A stretch of DNA of 64,000 bases from assembly GCA_025936115.1 (NCBI GenBank), contig JAICTZ010000020.1, forward strand, positions 1-64,000, read 5' to 3'. The translations under genes and the position numbers were made by a program. The notes beneath the pieces are model-generated. The model was given only the letters and a program-made list of their open reading frames with translations, made no database searches and was not told the origin of the DNA. How positions within the stretch are numbered: position 1 is the first letter of the stretch; every line of letters starts with the position of its first letter. This document shows, piece after piece, positions 28,219 through 37,747 of the stretch. This stretch comes from Polyangiaceae bacterium. Its GTDB lineage: Bacteria > Myxococcota_A > Polyangia > Polyangiales > Polyangiaceae.

Positions 28219-28318
28219 CTCACCGAATCAGCCAAAGGGCCGCTCGCACGTCACCGGCCACTTTGAAAGCCAAAGCGCACGTGGATGCTATGCTTAGCGT
28301 CTGTCCGCTAGCCAGGCC

Positions 28319-29785
28319 GTGGAAAGTCAGCAGCTTCTGCTTCCCCTGAGCGGCATCGGGCCGCTGCCGGCCGTGCCGAACAAGATCCCACGCGCCGATC
28401 GCGTGTTCGTGAACCACGACCTGCGCCTCTCGGCGATCGAGTGGGTCGGCTTCGACATGGACTACACGCTCGCGATCTACCGGCAAGATCGCATGGACGC
28501 GCTCAGCGTCGAGCTCACGGTCGATCGGCTGATCAAGCGCGGCTACCCGGCCTCGCTCAAAGAGCTGACGTACGACACGCGTTTTCCCATCCGCGGGCTC
28601 TTGGTCGACCGCAAGTACGGCCACATCCTCAAGATGGACCGCTACAAGGTCGTCCATCGCGGCTACCACGGCCTCGAGCGGCTGCCGGACGACGTGATTC
28701 AGGCCCTCTATCACGATCGGCGCATCCGGCCGCACACGGCTCGCTATCACTGGATCGACACGCTCTTCGCCCTGAGTGAAGTCACGAGCTACGCCGCCGT
28801 CGTGACGGCGCTCGAGCGCCAGGGCCAGCCCGTCGACTACGACAAGCTCTTTCACGACGTTCGCGCGTCGATCGACGAGGCCCACGCCGACGGCACCGTC
28901 TACAGCGTCGTCACGAGCGCCCTCGACGAGTACATCGAGCGCGACCCCGAGCTCGCGCGCACGCTGCACAAGCTGCGCTCGGCGGGCAAACGGCTCTTTC
29001 TGCTCACGAACTCCCCGAACTCCTACACCGAGCAGGTCATGACGTACCTGCTCGGTAACGCCATGCCCGAGTACCCGACCTGGCGTCACTACTTCGAGGT
29101 CGTGATCTGCTCGGCGAAGAAGCCGCGCTTTTTTCAGGAGGGGCAGCTGCTCATGGAGCGCGAGGGCGACGTGCTCAAGCCCGTCAAGGGGCCGCTCGAG
29201 CGCGGTCGCGCGTACGAAGGCGGCAACCTCGAGGAATTCGAGCGACTGCTCGGCGTGAGCGGCGCGAACGTGCTTTACGTCGGCGACCATATCTACGGCG
29301 ACATCCTGCGCTCGAAGAAGGAAACCTCCTGGTACACGGCGATGATCATCCAGGAGCTCGACGCGGAAGTCGCCGCCTACGAGTCGTCCGCCGTCGATCT
29401 CTTGCGCATGCGGAGCCTCGAGGAGCAACGCGAGCGGCTCGAAGACGAGCTCCGGTTCTACCAGGGTCGCTTCAAAGAGCTTTCGCGCGGCACGGGTAGC
29501 AATGGCGCCGACACCGAGCGGATCCGCGCCAAACGCGCGGTCGAGCGCGTTCGCGCCGAGCTCAGGTCGAACCTCGCCGAATACGCAGCGCGTGCCGAGC
29601 GCGTCTCCACGCGCTTTCACCCCTACTTCGGCTCCCTGCTCAAAGAGCAGAACGAGATGAGCAGCTTCGGGCTGCAGGTCGAGCTCTACGCCGACGTCTA
29701 CATGCGGCGCGTCTCGTGCCTCAAAGCCTATTCGCCCCAGCAGTATTTCCGCTCGCCCTACGACCTGATGCCCCACGAGCTCTGA
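28319..29785 (+). CDS. HAD-IG family 5'-nucleotidase (cytosolic purine nucleotidase-like)
   Basis: 488 residues, the expected size of the HAD-IG 5'-nucleotidase family related to eukaryotic cN-II, which dephosphorylates purine monophosphates. The catalytic HAD motif I is GFDMDYTLAIY (nucleophile and acid Asp) at about residue 46. Motif II is LFLLTNSPNSYTEQVM at about 225 and motif IV is VLYVGDHIYGDILRSKK at about 319. A helical, charged C-terminal region (about 360-440) could be coiled coil. The start is a GTG. The 100 bp upstream follow the epimerase gene directly, so the two may share a transcript. Confidence 0.9.
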   Translation: MESQQLLLPLSGIGPLPAVPNKIPRADRVFVNHDLRLSAIEWVGFDMDYTLAIYRQDRMDALSVELTVDRLIKRGYPASLKELTYDTRFPIRGLLVDRKYGHILKMDRYKVVHRGYHGLERLPDDVIQALYHDRRIRPHTARYHWIDTLFALSEVTSYAAVVTALERQGQPVDYDKLFHDVRASIDEAHADGTVYSVVTSALDEYIERDPELARTLHKLRSAGKRLFLLTNSPNSYTEQVMTYLLGNAMPEYPTWRHYFEVVICSAKKPRFFQEGQLLMEREGDVLKPVKGPLERGRAYEGGNLEEFERLLGVSGANVLYVGDHIYGDILRSKKETSWYTAMIIQELDAEVAAYESSAVDLLRMRSLEEQRERLEDELRFYQGRFKELSRGTGSNGADTERIRAKRAVERVRAELRSNLAEYAARAERVSTRFHPYFGSLLKEQNEMSSFGLQVELYADVYMRRVSCLKAYSPQQYFRSPYDLMPHEL

Positions 29786-29993
29786 GCTCGGCCCGGCTGC
29801 GCGGCCAGATCGCTTTTGGGCCCTTCGGACGGACGGCAGGAACAACCCGTGGCAGCTGCGTGTCGACGAACGCCCCGCCCGCCACGGCCCCGGCCCCGGC
29901 AATTCATGCTACGAGCCGGCGGCTTCCCGCTGGGCAAGCGGGGGGCGGTGCCCCAGAAAGACGACGGCGAAGCGCTCGTTCAAGGACCCTCGC

Positions 29994-30683
29994 ATGAACC
30001 TCGTGGAATGGCTGCAACATCTGATGACCAACTTCGGCGCGGGGTGGGTCATGTGGCTCATGATCGCGCTGAGCGTCCTGTCCGTCGCCGTGATGCTCGA
30101 GCGCGGCTGGTTCTATTGGTCGCTCAGGGACGATATCGGCCGGCTGGCGCGCGAGCTGCGCGAGCGCCTGCGCGCTGACGACATGGAGGGCGCGCGGAAG
30201 CTGCTCGAGGCGTCGCCGAGCGCGGAGGCCGCCGTCGTGGTCGCGGGGCTCATCGAGTCCGATCGCGGAGCGAAGGCCGCTGACGAAGCCATGCAGGGCG
30301 CCGCGGCGCTCCAGAAGATGAAGCTCGAACGCCGGCTCGCGTTCCTCGGCACGCTCGGCAACAACGCTCCGTTCATGGGCCTCTTCGGTACCGTCATCGG
30401 CGTCGTGCAGGCGTTCGAGGCGCTCGGCAAGCAGGGCGCGACGGCCGCCAAGGACAGCGCCCTCACCGCGCCCACGGAAGTGATGGCCGCCATCGCCGAG
30501 GCGCTCGTCGCCACGGCCGTAGGCCTCGCCGTCGCGATCCCGGCGGTCGCTATGTACAACTATTACCAGCGGCTCTCGCGTTCGATCCTGGCGAACACCG
30601 ACGCGCTGAGTCACGTTTTACTCGCGCACCTGGTGGGCACGCCCGTCGCCGGCAAGCCGGACGCGGAAGCGGAAGCGGAGTAG
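29994..30683 (+). CDS. exbB: MotA/TolQ/ExbB proton-channel protein
   Basis: 229 residues with three hydrophobic segments: residues 15-37, then after a 100-residue cytoplasmic loop the pair around FLGTLGNNAPFMGLFGTVIGVVQAF and EVMAAIAEALVATAVGLAVAIPAVAMYNYY. The GLFGTVIG and EALVATAxGLxVAIPA motifs are the ExbB/TolQ signatures. With ExbD it uses the proton gradient to drive a TonB- or TolA-like protein. AAGGA lies seven bases before the ATG. First gene of exbB-exbD-tonB-cNMP. TolQ is the alternative name; the TonB-like third gene favours exbB. Confidence 0.9.
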   Translation: MNLVEWLQHLMTNFGAGWVMWLMIALSVLSVAVMLERGWFYWSLRDDIGRLARELRERLRADDMEGARKLLEASPSAEAAVVVAGLIESDRGAKAADEAMQGAAALQKMKLERRLAFLGTLGNNAPFMGLFGTVIGVVQAFEALGKQGATAAKDSALTAPTEVMAAIAEALVATAVGLAVAIPAVAMYNYYQRLSRSILANTDALSHVLLAHLVGTPVAGKPDAEAEAE

Positions 30684-30707
30684 CCCGCACTTTGCGAGGA
30701 GACGCGC

Positions 30708-31142
30708 ATGGCTGGTAGCTCCAACAACGACGACGACGGCCTCATCGCGGGGATCAACGTGACGCCGCTCGTCGACGTGACGCTCGTGCTCCTCATCATC
30801 TTCATGGTCACGGCCAAGATCATCGTCTCGCAGGGCATGCCGATGGATCTGCCGAAGGCGGCGAGCGGCGAGTCGCTCCAAACGATCTTTTCGGTCGAGC
30901 TCAGCATAGACGGCAAGGCGCACGTCGATTCGGAAGCGGTCGCCACGGACGACGCCATCTTGCCGCTCGCCAAGACCGCGCATGACCGCAACAAGGATCT
31001 GCGCGCCGTGATTCGCGCCGACAAGAAGGTCGAGCACGGTCGCGTGATCCACGTCCTCGATTTGTTGAAGCGCGCGGGCATCGCCAAGATCGCCTTCGCG
31101 GTGAGCCCCACGCGTGAAGAGCCCGTCGAGGCTCCCCACTGA
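30708..31142 (+). CDS. exbD: ExbD/TolR-type biopolymer transport protein
   Basis: 144 residues with a single N-terminal transmembrane helix. NVTPLVDVTLVLLIIFMVT contains the membrane Asp essential for proton coupling in ExbD/TolR. The periplasmic domain follows (VELSIDGKAHVDSEAV ... AVIRADKKVEHGRVIHVLDLLKRAGIAKIAFAV, by position residues 62-136). GAGGAG precedes the ATG at good spacing. It begins 24 bp after exbB. Confidence 0.93.
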   Translation: MAGSSNNDDDGLIAGINVTPLVDVTLVLLIIFMVTAKIIVSQGMPMDLPKAASGESLQTIFSVELSIDGKAHVDSEAVATDDAILPLAKTAHDRNKDLRAVIRADKKVEHGRVIHVLDLLKRAGIAKIAFAVSPTREEPVEAPH

Positions 31143-31159
31143 CGTTTTCGCCCGAGCCG

Positions 31160-32032
31160 ATGGACGCGCCACACGTTTTTCCGGCCGTCGCCGCTCCCCA
31201 CGCGCTCGGCCCGCTCGAGCGTGTGCTCGGGCTCGAACAGCAGCGGGGCCGTCGTTGGGGCCTCTGGCTCGGCTTGTTGATGGCGCTCGCCCTCCACGGC
31301 ACCGCCGGCACGCCCGTCATTCGCTCGTTCCCGTACCTCACGGTGCTGACACGCGAGGTGCGGCAGTTCATGGCCGATCGGCTGCGCGCGCAGGTCGACA
31401 TCGACGTCGACAAGCCGCCGCCACCTCCGCCCCCGCCCCCGCCGCTGGACGAAAAAGAGCCGGAACCGCCGCCCCCCGCGCCGCATGCAGCGCCCCCGCC
31501 GCCCCACGAGGAAGCCGCCAAGCCGCCCGCCGCCGCGGAAGCCGGGAAAGTGCTCACTGCCGAGCCCGATCCGAACGAACCGGTGGATCTCACGGGCGAC
31601 GGCTTCGTTACGGGCAACGGCGACCGCTTCGCTGGCGGCGTCACGGCAACGCGCGGCACCGCCAAGACCGCCGTGCGCTCGGCCGAAGCCAGCCCGACCG
31701 GTACCGGCACGGCTCCGCGGGCGGCGCCGGCGCCAGCACCGAGCGTCAATCTTTCTCGCCCTGCGATGCCCGGGCCCGGCTCCTGGAGCGACTGCGGCTT
31801 TCCCGCGGAAGCAGACGCCGAAGGCATCAACTTCAAGGTCGTGAAGATCATGGTGACGGTCAAACCCGACGGCCACGCTCGGTCCGTTACCGTGCTTGCG
31901 GACCCCGGCTTCGGCTTTGCGGCGATCGCCCGCAGCTGCGCGCTGCGCAAGACCTTCACGCCGGCGCTCAACGCGGCAGGTGTTCCCGTCGAGCAAACGA
32001 CGCCGCCTTTCAGCGTCAAATTCGAGCGTTAG
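31160..32032 (+). CDS. tonB: TonB-like energy transducer
   Basis: 290 residues. A cytoplasmic N-terminus of about 35 residues is followed by one hydrophobic helix (WGLWLGLLMALALHG), then a periplasmic Pro-rich rod (ten consecutive prolines near residue 95, and further PPPP and APAP runs) with Glu/Lys pairs. The C-terminal domain, about 205-290, has VKIMVTVKPDGHARSVTVL and CALRKTFTPALNAAGVPV, as in TonB C-terminal domains of myxobacteria. It would carry ExbBD-generated force to outer-membrane transporters; no such receptor is encoded nearby. It starts 17 bp after exbD. Confidence 0.87.
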   Translation: MDAPHVFPAVAAPHALGPLERVLGLEQQRGRRWGLWLGLLMALALHGTAGTPVIRSFPYLTVLTREVRQFMADRLRAQVDIDVDKPPPPPPPPPPLDEKEPEPPPPAPHAAPPPPHEEAAKPPAAAEAGKVLTAEPDPNEPVDLTGDGFVTGNGDRFAGGVTATRGTAKTAVRSAEASPTGTGTAPRAAPAPAPSVNLSRPAMPGPGSWSDCGFPAEADAEGINFKVVKIMVTVKPDGHARSVTVLADPGFGFAAIARSCALRKTFTPALNAAGVPVEQTTPPFSVKFER

Positions 32033-32063
32033 GCCCGCGCTTGGACTATCGTCCGGAGCTCGG

Positions 32064-32528
32064 ATGGACGATCGGCTCGAGCAGCTCGCCCGCGTCGAGC
32101 TTTTTGCCGGCTTGAAGCCGGCGGCGCTCGAGCTCATCGCCAAAGTCGCCGCCGAAGAGACGCACGCGCCGGGCACGAAGATCTTTCAGCACGGGGACGC
32201 GGGCGACAAGCTCTACCTCATCCTCGAGGGCAAAGTCCGGATCAGCCGCGAGGTGCCGGGGATGGGTGAAGAGGCGCTCGCCGTGCTCGGCCCCGGCCAA
32301 ATGTTCGGCGAAATGGCGCTGCTCGACGAGTCGCCACGTTCGGCCGACGCCCGCGTCCACGAACGTTGCCGCGTCCTCTCGATCGCCAAAGACGGCTTCG
32401 ACGACCTCCTCTTCATGCACAAGGACCTCGCTTACGAAGTGCTCTGGAGCATCGTCGGCATGCTCGTGAGGAGGTTACGTGAAACGAATGATAAGCTGAC
32501 TTTCCTGAGTGTTTCGGGGAAATTTTAG
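32064..32528 (+). CDS. Single-domain cyclic-nucleotide-binding protein
   Basis: 154 residues from the ATG at 32064, six bases after GGAG. It is a complete cNMP-binding beta-roll: LFAGLKPAALELIA, GTKIFQHGDAGDKLYLILEGKVRIS, and the phosphate-binding cassette GQMFGEMALLDESPRSADARV (FGEMALLDxxPRSA). It ends after the C-helix without the DNA-binding helix-turn-helix of CRP/FNR. It may be a sensor or anchor that acts by binding a partner. It follows tonB by 31 bp and is likely the last gene of that operon. Confidence 0.9.
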   Translation: MDDRLEQLARVELFAGLKPAALELIAKVAAEETHAPGTKIFQHGDAGDKLYLILEGKVRISREVPGMGEEALAVLGPGQMFGEMALLDESPRSADARVHERCRVLSIAKDGFDDLLFMHKDLAYEVLWSIVGMLVRRLRETNDKLTFLSVSGKF

Positions 32529-32570
32529 GGATCGGCGTTGGCGCGTCCAGCGCGTACTTTTTACTTGGTC

Positions 32571-32996
32571 CGCCGGCCTCGCCGGTTTGTTGCACGCCTC
32601 GTGGCTGCTCGTGGCGATCGAGATCTGGTCTGCCCAAGACCGCCGCCTCGTGTCGGCGGGCCGTCGGCCCGCGCGGCTTGCGCCGTAACCGACGTACTCT
32701 TGCGGCGGGAAACAGAGAGAGGGGGCCTAAGACGGCCGGAAATCACGAGCGTATGGCGCAGCCGCGCAGGCCGAAGGCCTGCCGACACGACATCGAAAGT
32801 CTTGGCAGACCAGATCTCGATCGTCATGAGCGGCGACAACGCGTGCGACAAACCGGCGAGACCGGCGGAAGGCCCGATCTGTCGCGCCTGACGACAGGCG
32901 GCTCTGTCTGCGACCGCTAAACAAAACTCTCCCAACGCGTGCAACAAACCGGCGAGACCGGCGGAAGACCTGATCTCACGCGACTGACGACAGGCG
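32571..32996. repeat. Large imperfect inverted repeat plus direct repeat upstream of lexA
   Basis: Left arm 32571-32688 and right arm 32751-32868 are imperfect reverse complements with a loop of about 62 bases. The outer 60 bp of the right arm (32841-32900) recurs as a direct copy at 32937-32996. The core GCGTGCRACAAACCGGCGAG appears three times, once inverted. On the coding side of each copy the peptide RRxRRFVAR can be read, and DRDLVCQDF or DRDLVCPR in two copies. Between 32919 and 33076 five A-rich TAAACAAAA-like words follow. This element occupies most of the 597 bp between the cNMP gene and lexA; no gene is called in it. Confidence 0.8.
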
Positions 32997-33087
32997 CCGA
33001 CCCGCTAAACACAACGGCCGGCCGAAGGCCCGCCGCTGAACAAAACCCCTAAACACAAACCTCCCCTAAACAAAAAACACCTTATCT

Positions 33088-33116
33088 TTGACTTCGTAAC
33101 ACCCGTTCAGTATCTT
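33088..33116 (+). promoter_or_regulatory. lexA promoter, sigma-70 type
   Basis: TTGACT at 33088-33093 and TATCTT at 33111-33116 are separated by exactly 17 bases. The expected transcription start, about 33123, is only a few bases before the lexA ATG at 33126, so the message would be nearly leaderless. No Shine-Dalgarno is seen before the ATG, in agreement. Confidence 0.6.
33095..33111 (+). promoter_or_regulatory. Candidate LexA box in the lexA promoter spacer
   Basis: CGTAACACCCGTTCAGT lies between the -35 and -10 boxes. From memory the Myxococcus xanthus LexA box is CTRHAMRYBYGTTCAGS; the site matches the GTTCAG core and most upstream positions, with three mismatches. Its position would let LexA block RNA polymerase, the usual autoregulation. 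Confidence 0.5.
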
Positions 33117-33125
33117 TCGCGCGAC

Positions 33126-33770
33126 ATGCAAGGGCTGACCAAGCGTCAAGAGCAGACCCTAGACTTCATTCGCAAGTCGATTGGCGAGCGCGGCTACCCT
33201 CCGACCCTGCGCGAGATCGGGGAGTACATGGGGATCCGGTCGACGAACGGCGTCAATGATCACCTGCGTGCACTCGAACGCAAGGGTTACCTCCGGCGGG
33301 AGGACATGAAGAGCCGCGCGCTCAAGCTCGTGGAAGCGTCGGTCCCTCAGCCCGTGCGCGCTCCGCTCAACGAAGACGACATCATCGACATCCCGGTGCT
33401 CGGACGCGTGGCGGCCGGCCTGCCGCTCCTCGCCGAGGAAAACGTCGTCGACACCGTGCGCGTCGATCGGATGCTCGTCCGGGGCGGGCGCGAGGTGTTC
33501 GGCCTGCGCGTGACGGGCGACTCGATGATCGAGGCAGGCATCTTGGGCGGAGACTACATTTTCGTCCGCAAGCAGGCGACGGCCGAGCGGGGCGATATCG
33601 TCGTCGCGCTGATCGGCGACGAAGCGACCGTGAAATACTTCTATCCGGAGCGGGATTACGTGCGGTTTCAGCCCGCCAACGCGAAGATGGCGCCCATCCT
33701 CGTGCGCGCGACGGACTTCAAATCGACGATGCTGCTCGGCAAAGTCGTCGGCCTGTACCGGCGCCTCTGA
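33126..33770 (+). CDS. lexA: LexA repressor
   Basis: 214 residues. The N-terminal winged helix (LTKRQEQTLDFI, GYPPTLREIGEYMGI, NGVNDHLRALERKGYLRR) binds SOS boxes; the C-terminal S24 autopeptidase domain has the Ala97-Gly98 cleavage bond (RVAAGLPLL), nucleophile Ser133 (TGDSMIEAGI) and Lys170 (EATVKYFYP). RecA-DNA filaments trigger self-cleavage and release SOS genes. The start is fixed by the conserved first residues and by the promoter only three bases upstream of the predicted message start. Confidence 0.96.
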   Translation: MQGLTKRQEQTLDFIRKSIGERGYPPTLREIGEYMGIRSTNGVNDHLRALERKGYLRREDMKSRALKLVEASVPQPVRAPLNEDDIIDIPVLGRVAAGLPLLAEENVVDTVRVDRMLVRGGREVFGLRVTGDSMIEAGILGGDYIFVRKQATAERGDIVVALIGDEATVKYFYPERDYVRFQPANAKMAPILVRATDFKSTMLLGKVVGLYRRL

Positions 33771-33905
33771 CGGAACTTTCGTTCGTCGAGTAACGCGCGC
33801 AAAACGCGTATTCTGAGCCGATCTTGCGCTCGCCCGCCACTTGGCTCCGGCGTGAGAGCGGGCGGCGACCGTCCGTGAAAATCGCAAGGTGAAGCCGCGC
33901 GGTGG

Positions 33906-33934
33906 TTGACGGAAACTTCGGCGAATTGCTAGCG
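33906..33934 (+). promoter_or_regulatory. Weak promoter candidate for the DUF4398-OmpA operon
   Basis: TTGACG at 33906-33911 is a good -35 box, but the best -10 candidate 18 bases later (TAGCGT-like) is poor. It is the only promoter-like sequence in the 202 bp between lexA and the next gene. Confidence 0.25.
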
Positions 33935-33972
33935 TTCGGCGTGAAAACGCGCGTTTCGCTCGCGTCCACAAC

Positions 33973-34322
33973 ATGTCGACTCCCCACACCCCACCCGTTC
34001 TTCACCGGGTCGTCGCCGGACTTCATCGCGGCGTCGGGGTAGCGACGCTCGGTCTCGCCGCCCTCGTCATGACTGGCTGCGGCAGCACGCTCTACGCCGT
34101 TCAAGCCAACGCCGCGTCGTCCAAGCTCGAGGAAGCACGCGAGCTCGGCGCGGAGCGCTACGCCCCCTACGAGTACTGGTTCGCGCGCGAACACATCGAG
34201 AAAGCCGAGGCGGAGGCGTCGGAGGCCGACTACGGCGACGCAGCGCACCTGGCCGCAGCTGCAGAAGATTACGCGGACAAGGCGATCAAGCTGGCGCGCG
34301 ACGCGCACCGGGGAGCCGGACG

Positions 34323-34326
<4 letters not shown>
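33973..34326 (+). CDS. DUF4398-type small lipoprotein
   Basis: 117 residues. A hydrophobic segment ends LVMTGCG with the lipidated Cys at about residue 36. The mature part is helical and matches DUF4398: KLEEARELGAERYAPYEYWFAREHIEKAEAEA (residues about 51-82 by position) and YADKAIKLARDAH. These proteins are periplasm-facing helical hairpins of unknown role, commonly encoded beside OmpA-like lipoproteins, as here: the stop overlaps the next start by 4 nt (ATGA). Confidence 0.82.
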
Positions 34327-35339
<1,013 letters not shown>

Positions 35340-35418
35340 GACGCCCCCGCCTCTGACGACTCCGCTCCCTTCCGCGCGCCCGTTCGGTTATGCACTCCAC
35401 TCCCCCGGAGGACTCTTG

Positions 35419-37302
35419 TTGCGACTTTATCGGCTGCTCTGGATTGCCCTACTGACTTTGCTGGCGACGCCCGCGCTCGCGCAATACACGCGCGACTCGG
35501 CCGCCAACAAGAAGATCGACGAGGCGATCAACACTCACTACGTCGCCACCGATTTCGAGAAGGCGGAGGGCGTGCTGCTCGGCACCCTCAACGCCTGCGG
35601 CGACAAGTGCTCGCCGCAGACGATCGGCAGGGCGTGGATGTACATCGGCATCGTGCGCGGCAGCGGGAAGAACAACCAAGCCGGCGCGAGAGACGCGTTT
35701 CAGAAAGCCGCGGCCGCCGATCCGAACGTCAAGCTCGACACGGTGCTCGCGACGCCGGAGACGCAAGCAACCTTCGCGGCCGTCGTCGGCGCGGGGGCGG
35801 CGGAACCAGCGCCCGCTCCAACGCCCGCGGCACCGGCAGCAGCCGCAGCGGTTCCCGGCGGTGGTCTCACGTGCACGCCCGCCGTGACGACGGTCGAAAC
35901 GCGCCGGGTAATCCCCGTGCAGTGCTCGACGGACGAAGAAGTCACGTCGATGGAGCTCAAGTACAAATCCTTCGGCTCGGAGACGTGGAAAACGCTGCCG
36001 ATGCAGAAGAAGGGCGAGAGCTTCCGCGCTCAAATCCCCTGCACGGAGACGGGCACGGCCGGCACGCTCAAGCTCTACGTGCGCGCCAAAGATCCGCAGG
36101 GCGAGCAGCTCGACAGCTGGGGCAGCAAACAAAAGCCCATCATGATCAAGCTCGCCGAGAAGAGCGACGAAGAGCCGCCGTCGTTCGACGACTCCGAAGC
36201 GCCGGCGCGCTGCGCGGCCAAAGAGGAGTGTCCGCCGGATTTCCCGGGCTGCGGACAGAAGACCGGCGGCGCCGTCGGCGGCAAGGACTGGGGCGCCTCG
36301 TGCGAGAACTCGAAGGAGTGCAAATCGGGTCTGCTCTGCGAGGAAGGCACGTGCCAGACGGCGCCGAGCTGTGACTCCGATGCGGACTGCACGACGGGCC
36401 TCTGCATCAACGGCAAGTGCGACATCACCGACCGCGCGAGCGGCGGCGGCAGCTCGGGACCTGCGGGACCCTACAAACGGAACTGGATCGGTCTCGCCGT
36501 CGCGCAGGATTTTGCGTTCATCGGCGGGCAGAACGTGTGCGACCCGCGGCTCGGCCAGCAGTCGGCCAACTACGCCTGCTTTTATTCAGGCACCGATCAG
36601 CCGTTCTTTCATACCCCTTACCCGAAGCTCGACGGCATCGACTCGGGCCTAGCCGTCGCGACGACGCGCGTGATGATCAGCTACGATCGCGCCTTCGCGC
36701 CGTTTTTCACGGCCGGCGCGCGACTCGGTTTCGCGTTCGGCGGCGGTCCACCCGCCGGGCAAAAGCCACCGCCTGGCGTGACCGACCCCGCGGCACACAC
36801 CCCGGGCACGGAGGGTTACTCCTTCTTGCCGCTCCACCTCGAGTTCCGCGCGCAGTACTGGTTCTTGCCGCTCACGGCCAAACTCTTCCACGCCTATGCG
36901 CTCGCCGGCGGCGGCGTCGGGCAGGTGGACGCCAAAGTGGCCATCAACGAGTACGACTGCGAGGACGCCGGCAAGGATCCGAATAATCCGAGCGGTGGAA
37001 TCGTAACGGACATGACCTCGCCGTATTACGTGGCGCCGCTGCCCTACAAAGGCGCGAACCTCTCGGCGTACCAGCAATGCCGCACGGGCGTCTCGCCGTC
37101 GAACTACCACCACAAGACCTACAAGGCCGTCCCCGTCGATGCCTGGAAGAAGATGGGCCAGGGCTTCATCGAGTTCGGTGCCGGCGGCATGCTCTCGATC
37201 GGGCAGAAGATGGGCGTCACGCTCGAGGCGAAGTTCATGTACATGCTGCCCGCGAGCGGCGTCGTGCTCGAGCCGGTGCTCGGCGTCATGTACGGCTTCT
37301 GA
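35419..37302 (+). CDS. Exported protein: TPR-like N-terminus, Cys-rich module, beta-barrel-like C-terminus
   Basis: 627 residues from a TTG at 35419, seven bases after GGAGG; this gives a compact signal peptide MRLYRLLWIALLTLLATPALAQ. An upstream ATG at 35326 has no such ribosome site and overlaps the OmpA gene. Residues 25-120 look helical (DFEKAEGVLLGTLNAC); an Ala/Pro linker follows; 155-260 are beta-rich (TCTPAVTTVETRRVIPVQC); 270-350 form a Cys-rich module (SCENSKECKSGLLCEEGTC, DADCTTGLCINGKC) as seen in many myxobacterial surface proteins. The last 270 residues, with aromatic-ending strands up to a terminal Phe, resemble an outer-membrane barrel. Third gene of the envelope operon. Confidence 0.75.
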   Translation: MRLYRLLWIALLTLLATPALAQYTRDSAANKKIDEAINTHYVATDFEKAEGVLLGTLNACGDKCSPQTIGRAWMYIGIVRGSGKNNQAGARDAFQKAAAADPNVKLDTVLATPETQATFAAVVGAGAAEPAPAPTPAAPAAAAAVPGGGLTCTPAVTTVETRRVIPVQCSTDEEVTSMELKYKSFGSETWKTLPMQKKGESFRAQIPCTETGTAGTLKLYVRAKDPQGEQLDSWGSKQKPIMIKLAEKSDEEPPSFDDSEAPARCAAKEECPPDFPGCGQKTGGAVGGKDWGASCENSKECKSGLLCEEGTCQTAPSCDSDADCTTGLCINGKCDITDRASGGGSSGPAGPYKRNWIGLAVAQDFAFIGGQNVCDPRLGQQSANYACFYSGTDQPFFHTPYPKLDGIDSGLAVATTRVMISYDRAFAPFFTAGARLGFAFGGGPPAGQKPPPGVTDPAAHTPGTEGYSFLPLHLEFRAQYWFLPLTAKLFHAYALAGGGVGQVDAKVAINEYDCEDAGKDPNNPSGGIVTDMTSPYYVAPLPYKGANLSAYQQCRTGVSPSNYHHKTYKAVPVDAWKKMGQGFIEFGAGGMLSIGQKMGVTLEAKFMYMLPASGVVLEPVLGVMYGF

Positions 37303-37714
37303 GTCGCACGACGACCGTCGCGCCCGCCACGTAACCGAATAAGAGTCCGGTCACGAGTCGCAGCGAAGCCGAGGGCCCGCGCAGGTCCAAGGCTTCGCTC
37401 GCGACGTCGGCGAGCAGAAGCACGACGGCTGCGCCGAGCGCGAGCTCGAGCCGCGGCCAACCCCAGCGCGGTCGCGCGACGAGAGCGCCGAGTCCGAGCC
37501 CTACGTAGAGCCCGAGACAGCGAGCACAGACCGACCCGAAGCCGAGCATTCGCGCTGGATCGCGCTCGCATTGAAAGGCAAACCACGCATCGAGCGCGCC
37601 CGCGACGGCGCGGAGCGGCGCAAAGTGGGCCGCAAGTGCAGGCACGAACGGCGTGAGCCCGATGGCCACGAGCAGCGCGCGCAAGAGCACGAGCGGAGCG
37701 AACGCTGCCTTCAT
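37286..37714 (-). CDS. DUF2085 membrane protein
   Basis: 142 residues with four hydrophobic segments. AFQCERDPARMLGFGSVCARCLGLYVGLGLG, by position residues 46-76, carries the family pattern (Cys-x-Arg/Glu near the first, then CARCxGxYxG). DUF2085 proteins are small predicted inner-membrane proteins with a conserved Cys trio; function unknown. The 3' end overlaps that of the convergent barrel-protein gene by 17 nt. Confidence 0.8.
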   Translation of the reverse strand: MKAAFAPLVLLRALLVAIGLTPFVPALAAHFAPLRAVAGALDAWFAFQCERDPARMLGFGSVCARCLGLYVGLGLGALVARPRWGWPRLELALGAAVVLLLADVASEALDLRGPSASLRLVTGLLFGYVAGATVVVRLRSRT

Positions 37715-37747
37715 CGTCCGTGGGTCAGCGTCTGTGCGCGGACGCCC

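Noticed and set aside
32538..32924. Short ORFs in the repeat region upstream of lexA as genes
   Set aside because: Their peptides come from repeat copies, they lack ribosome sites and they run through the inverted arms; treated as repeat.
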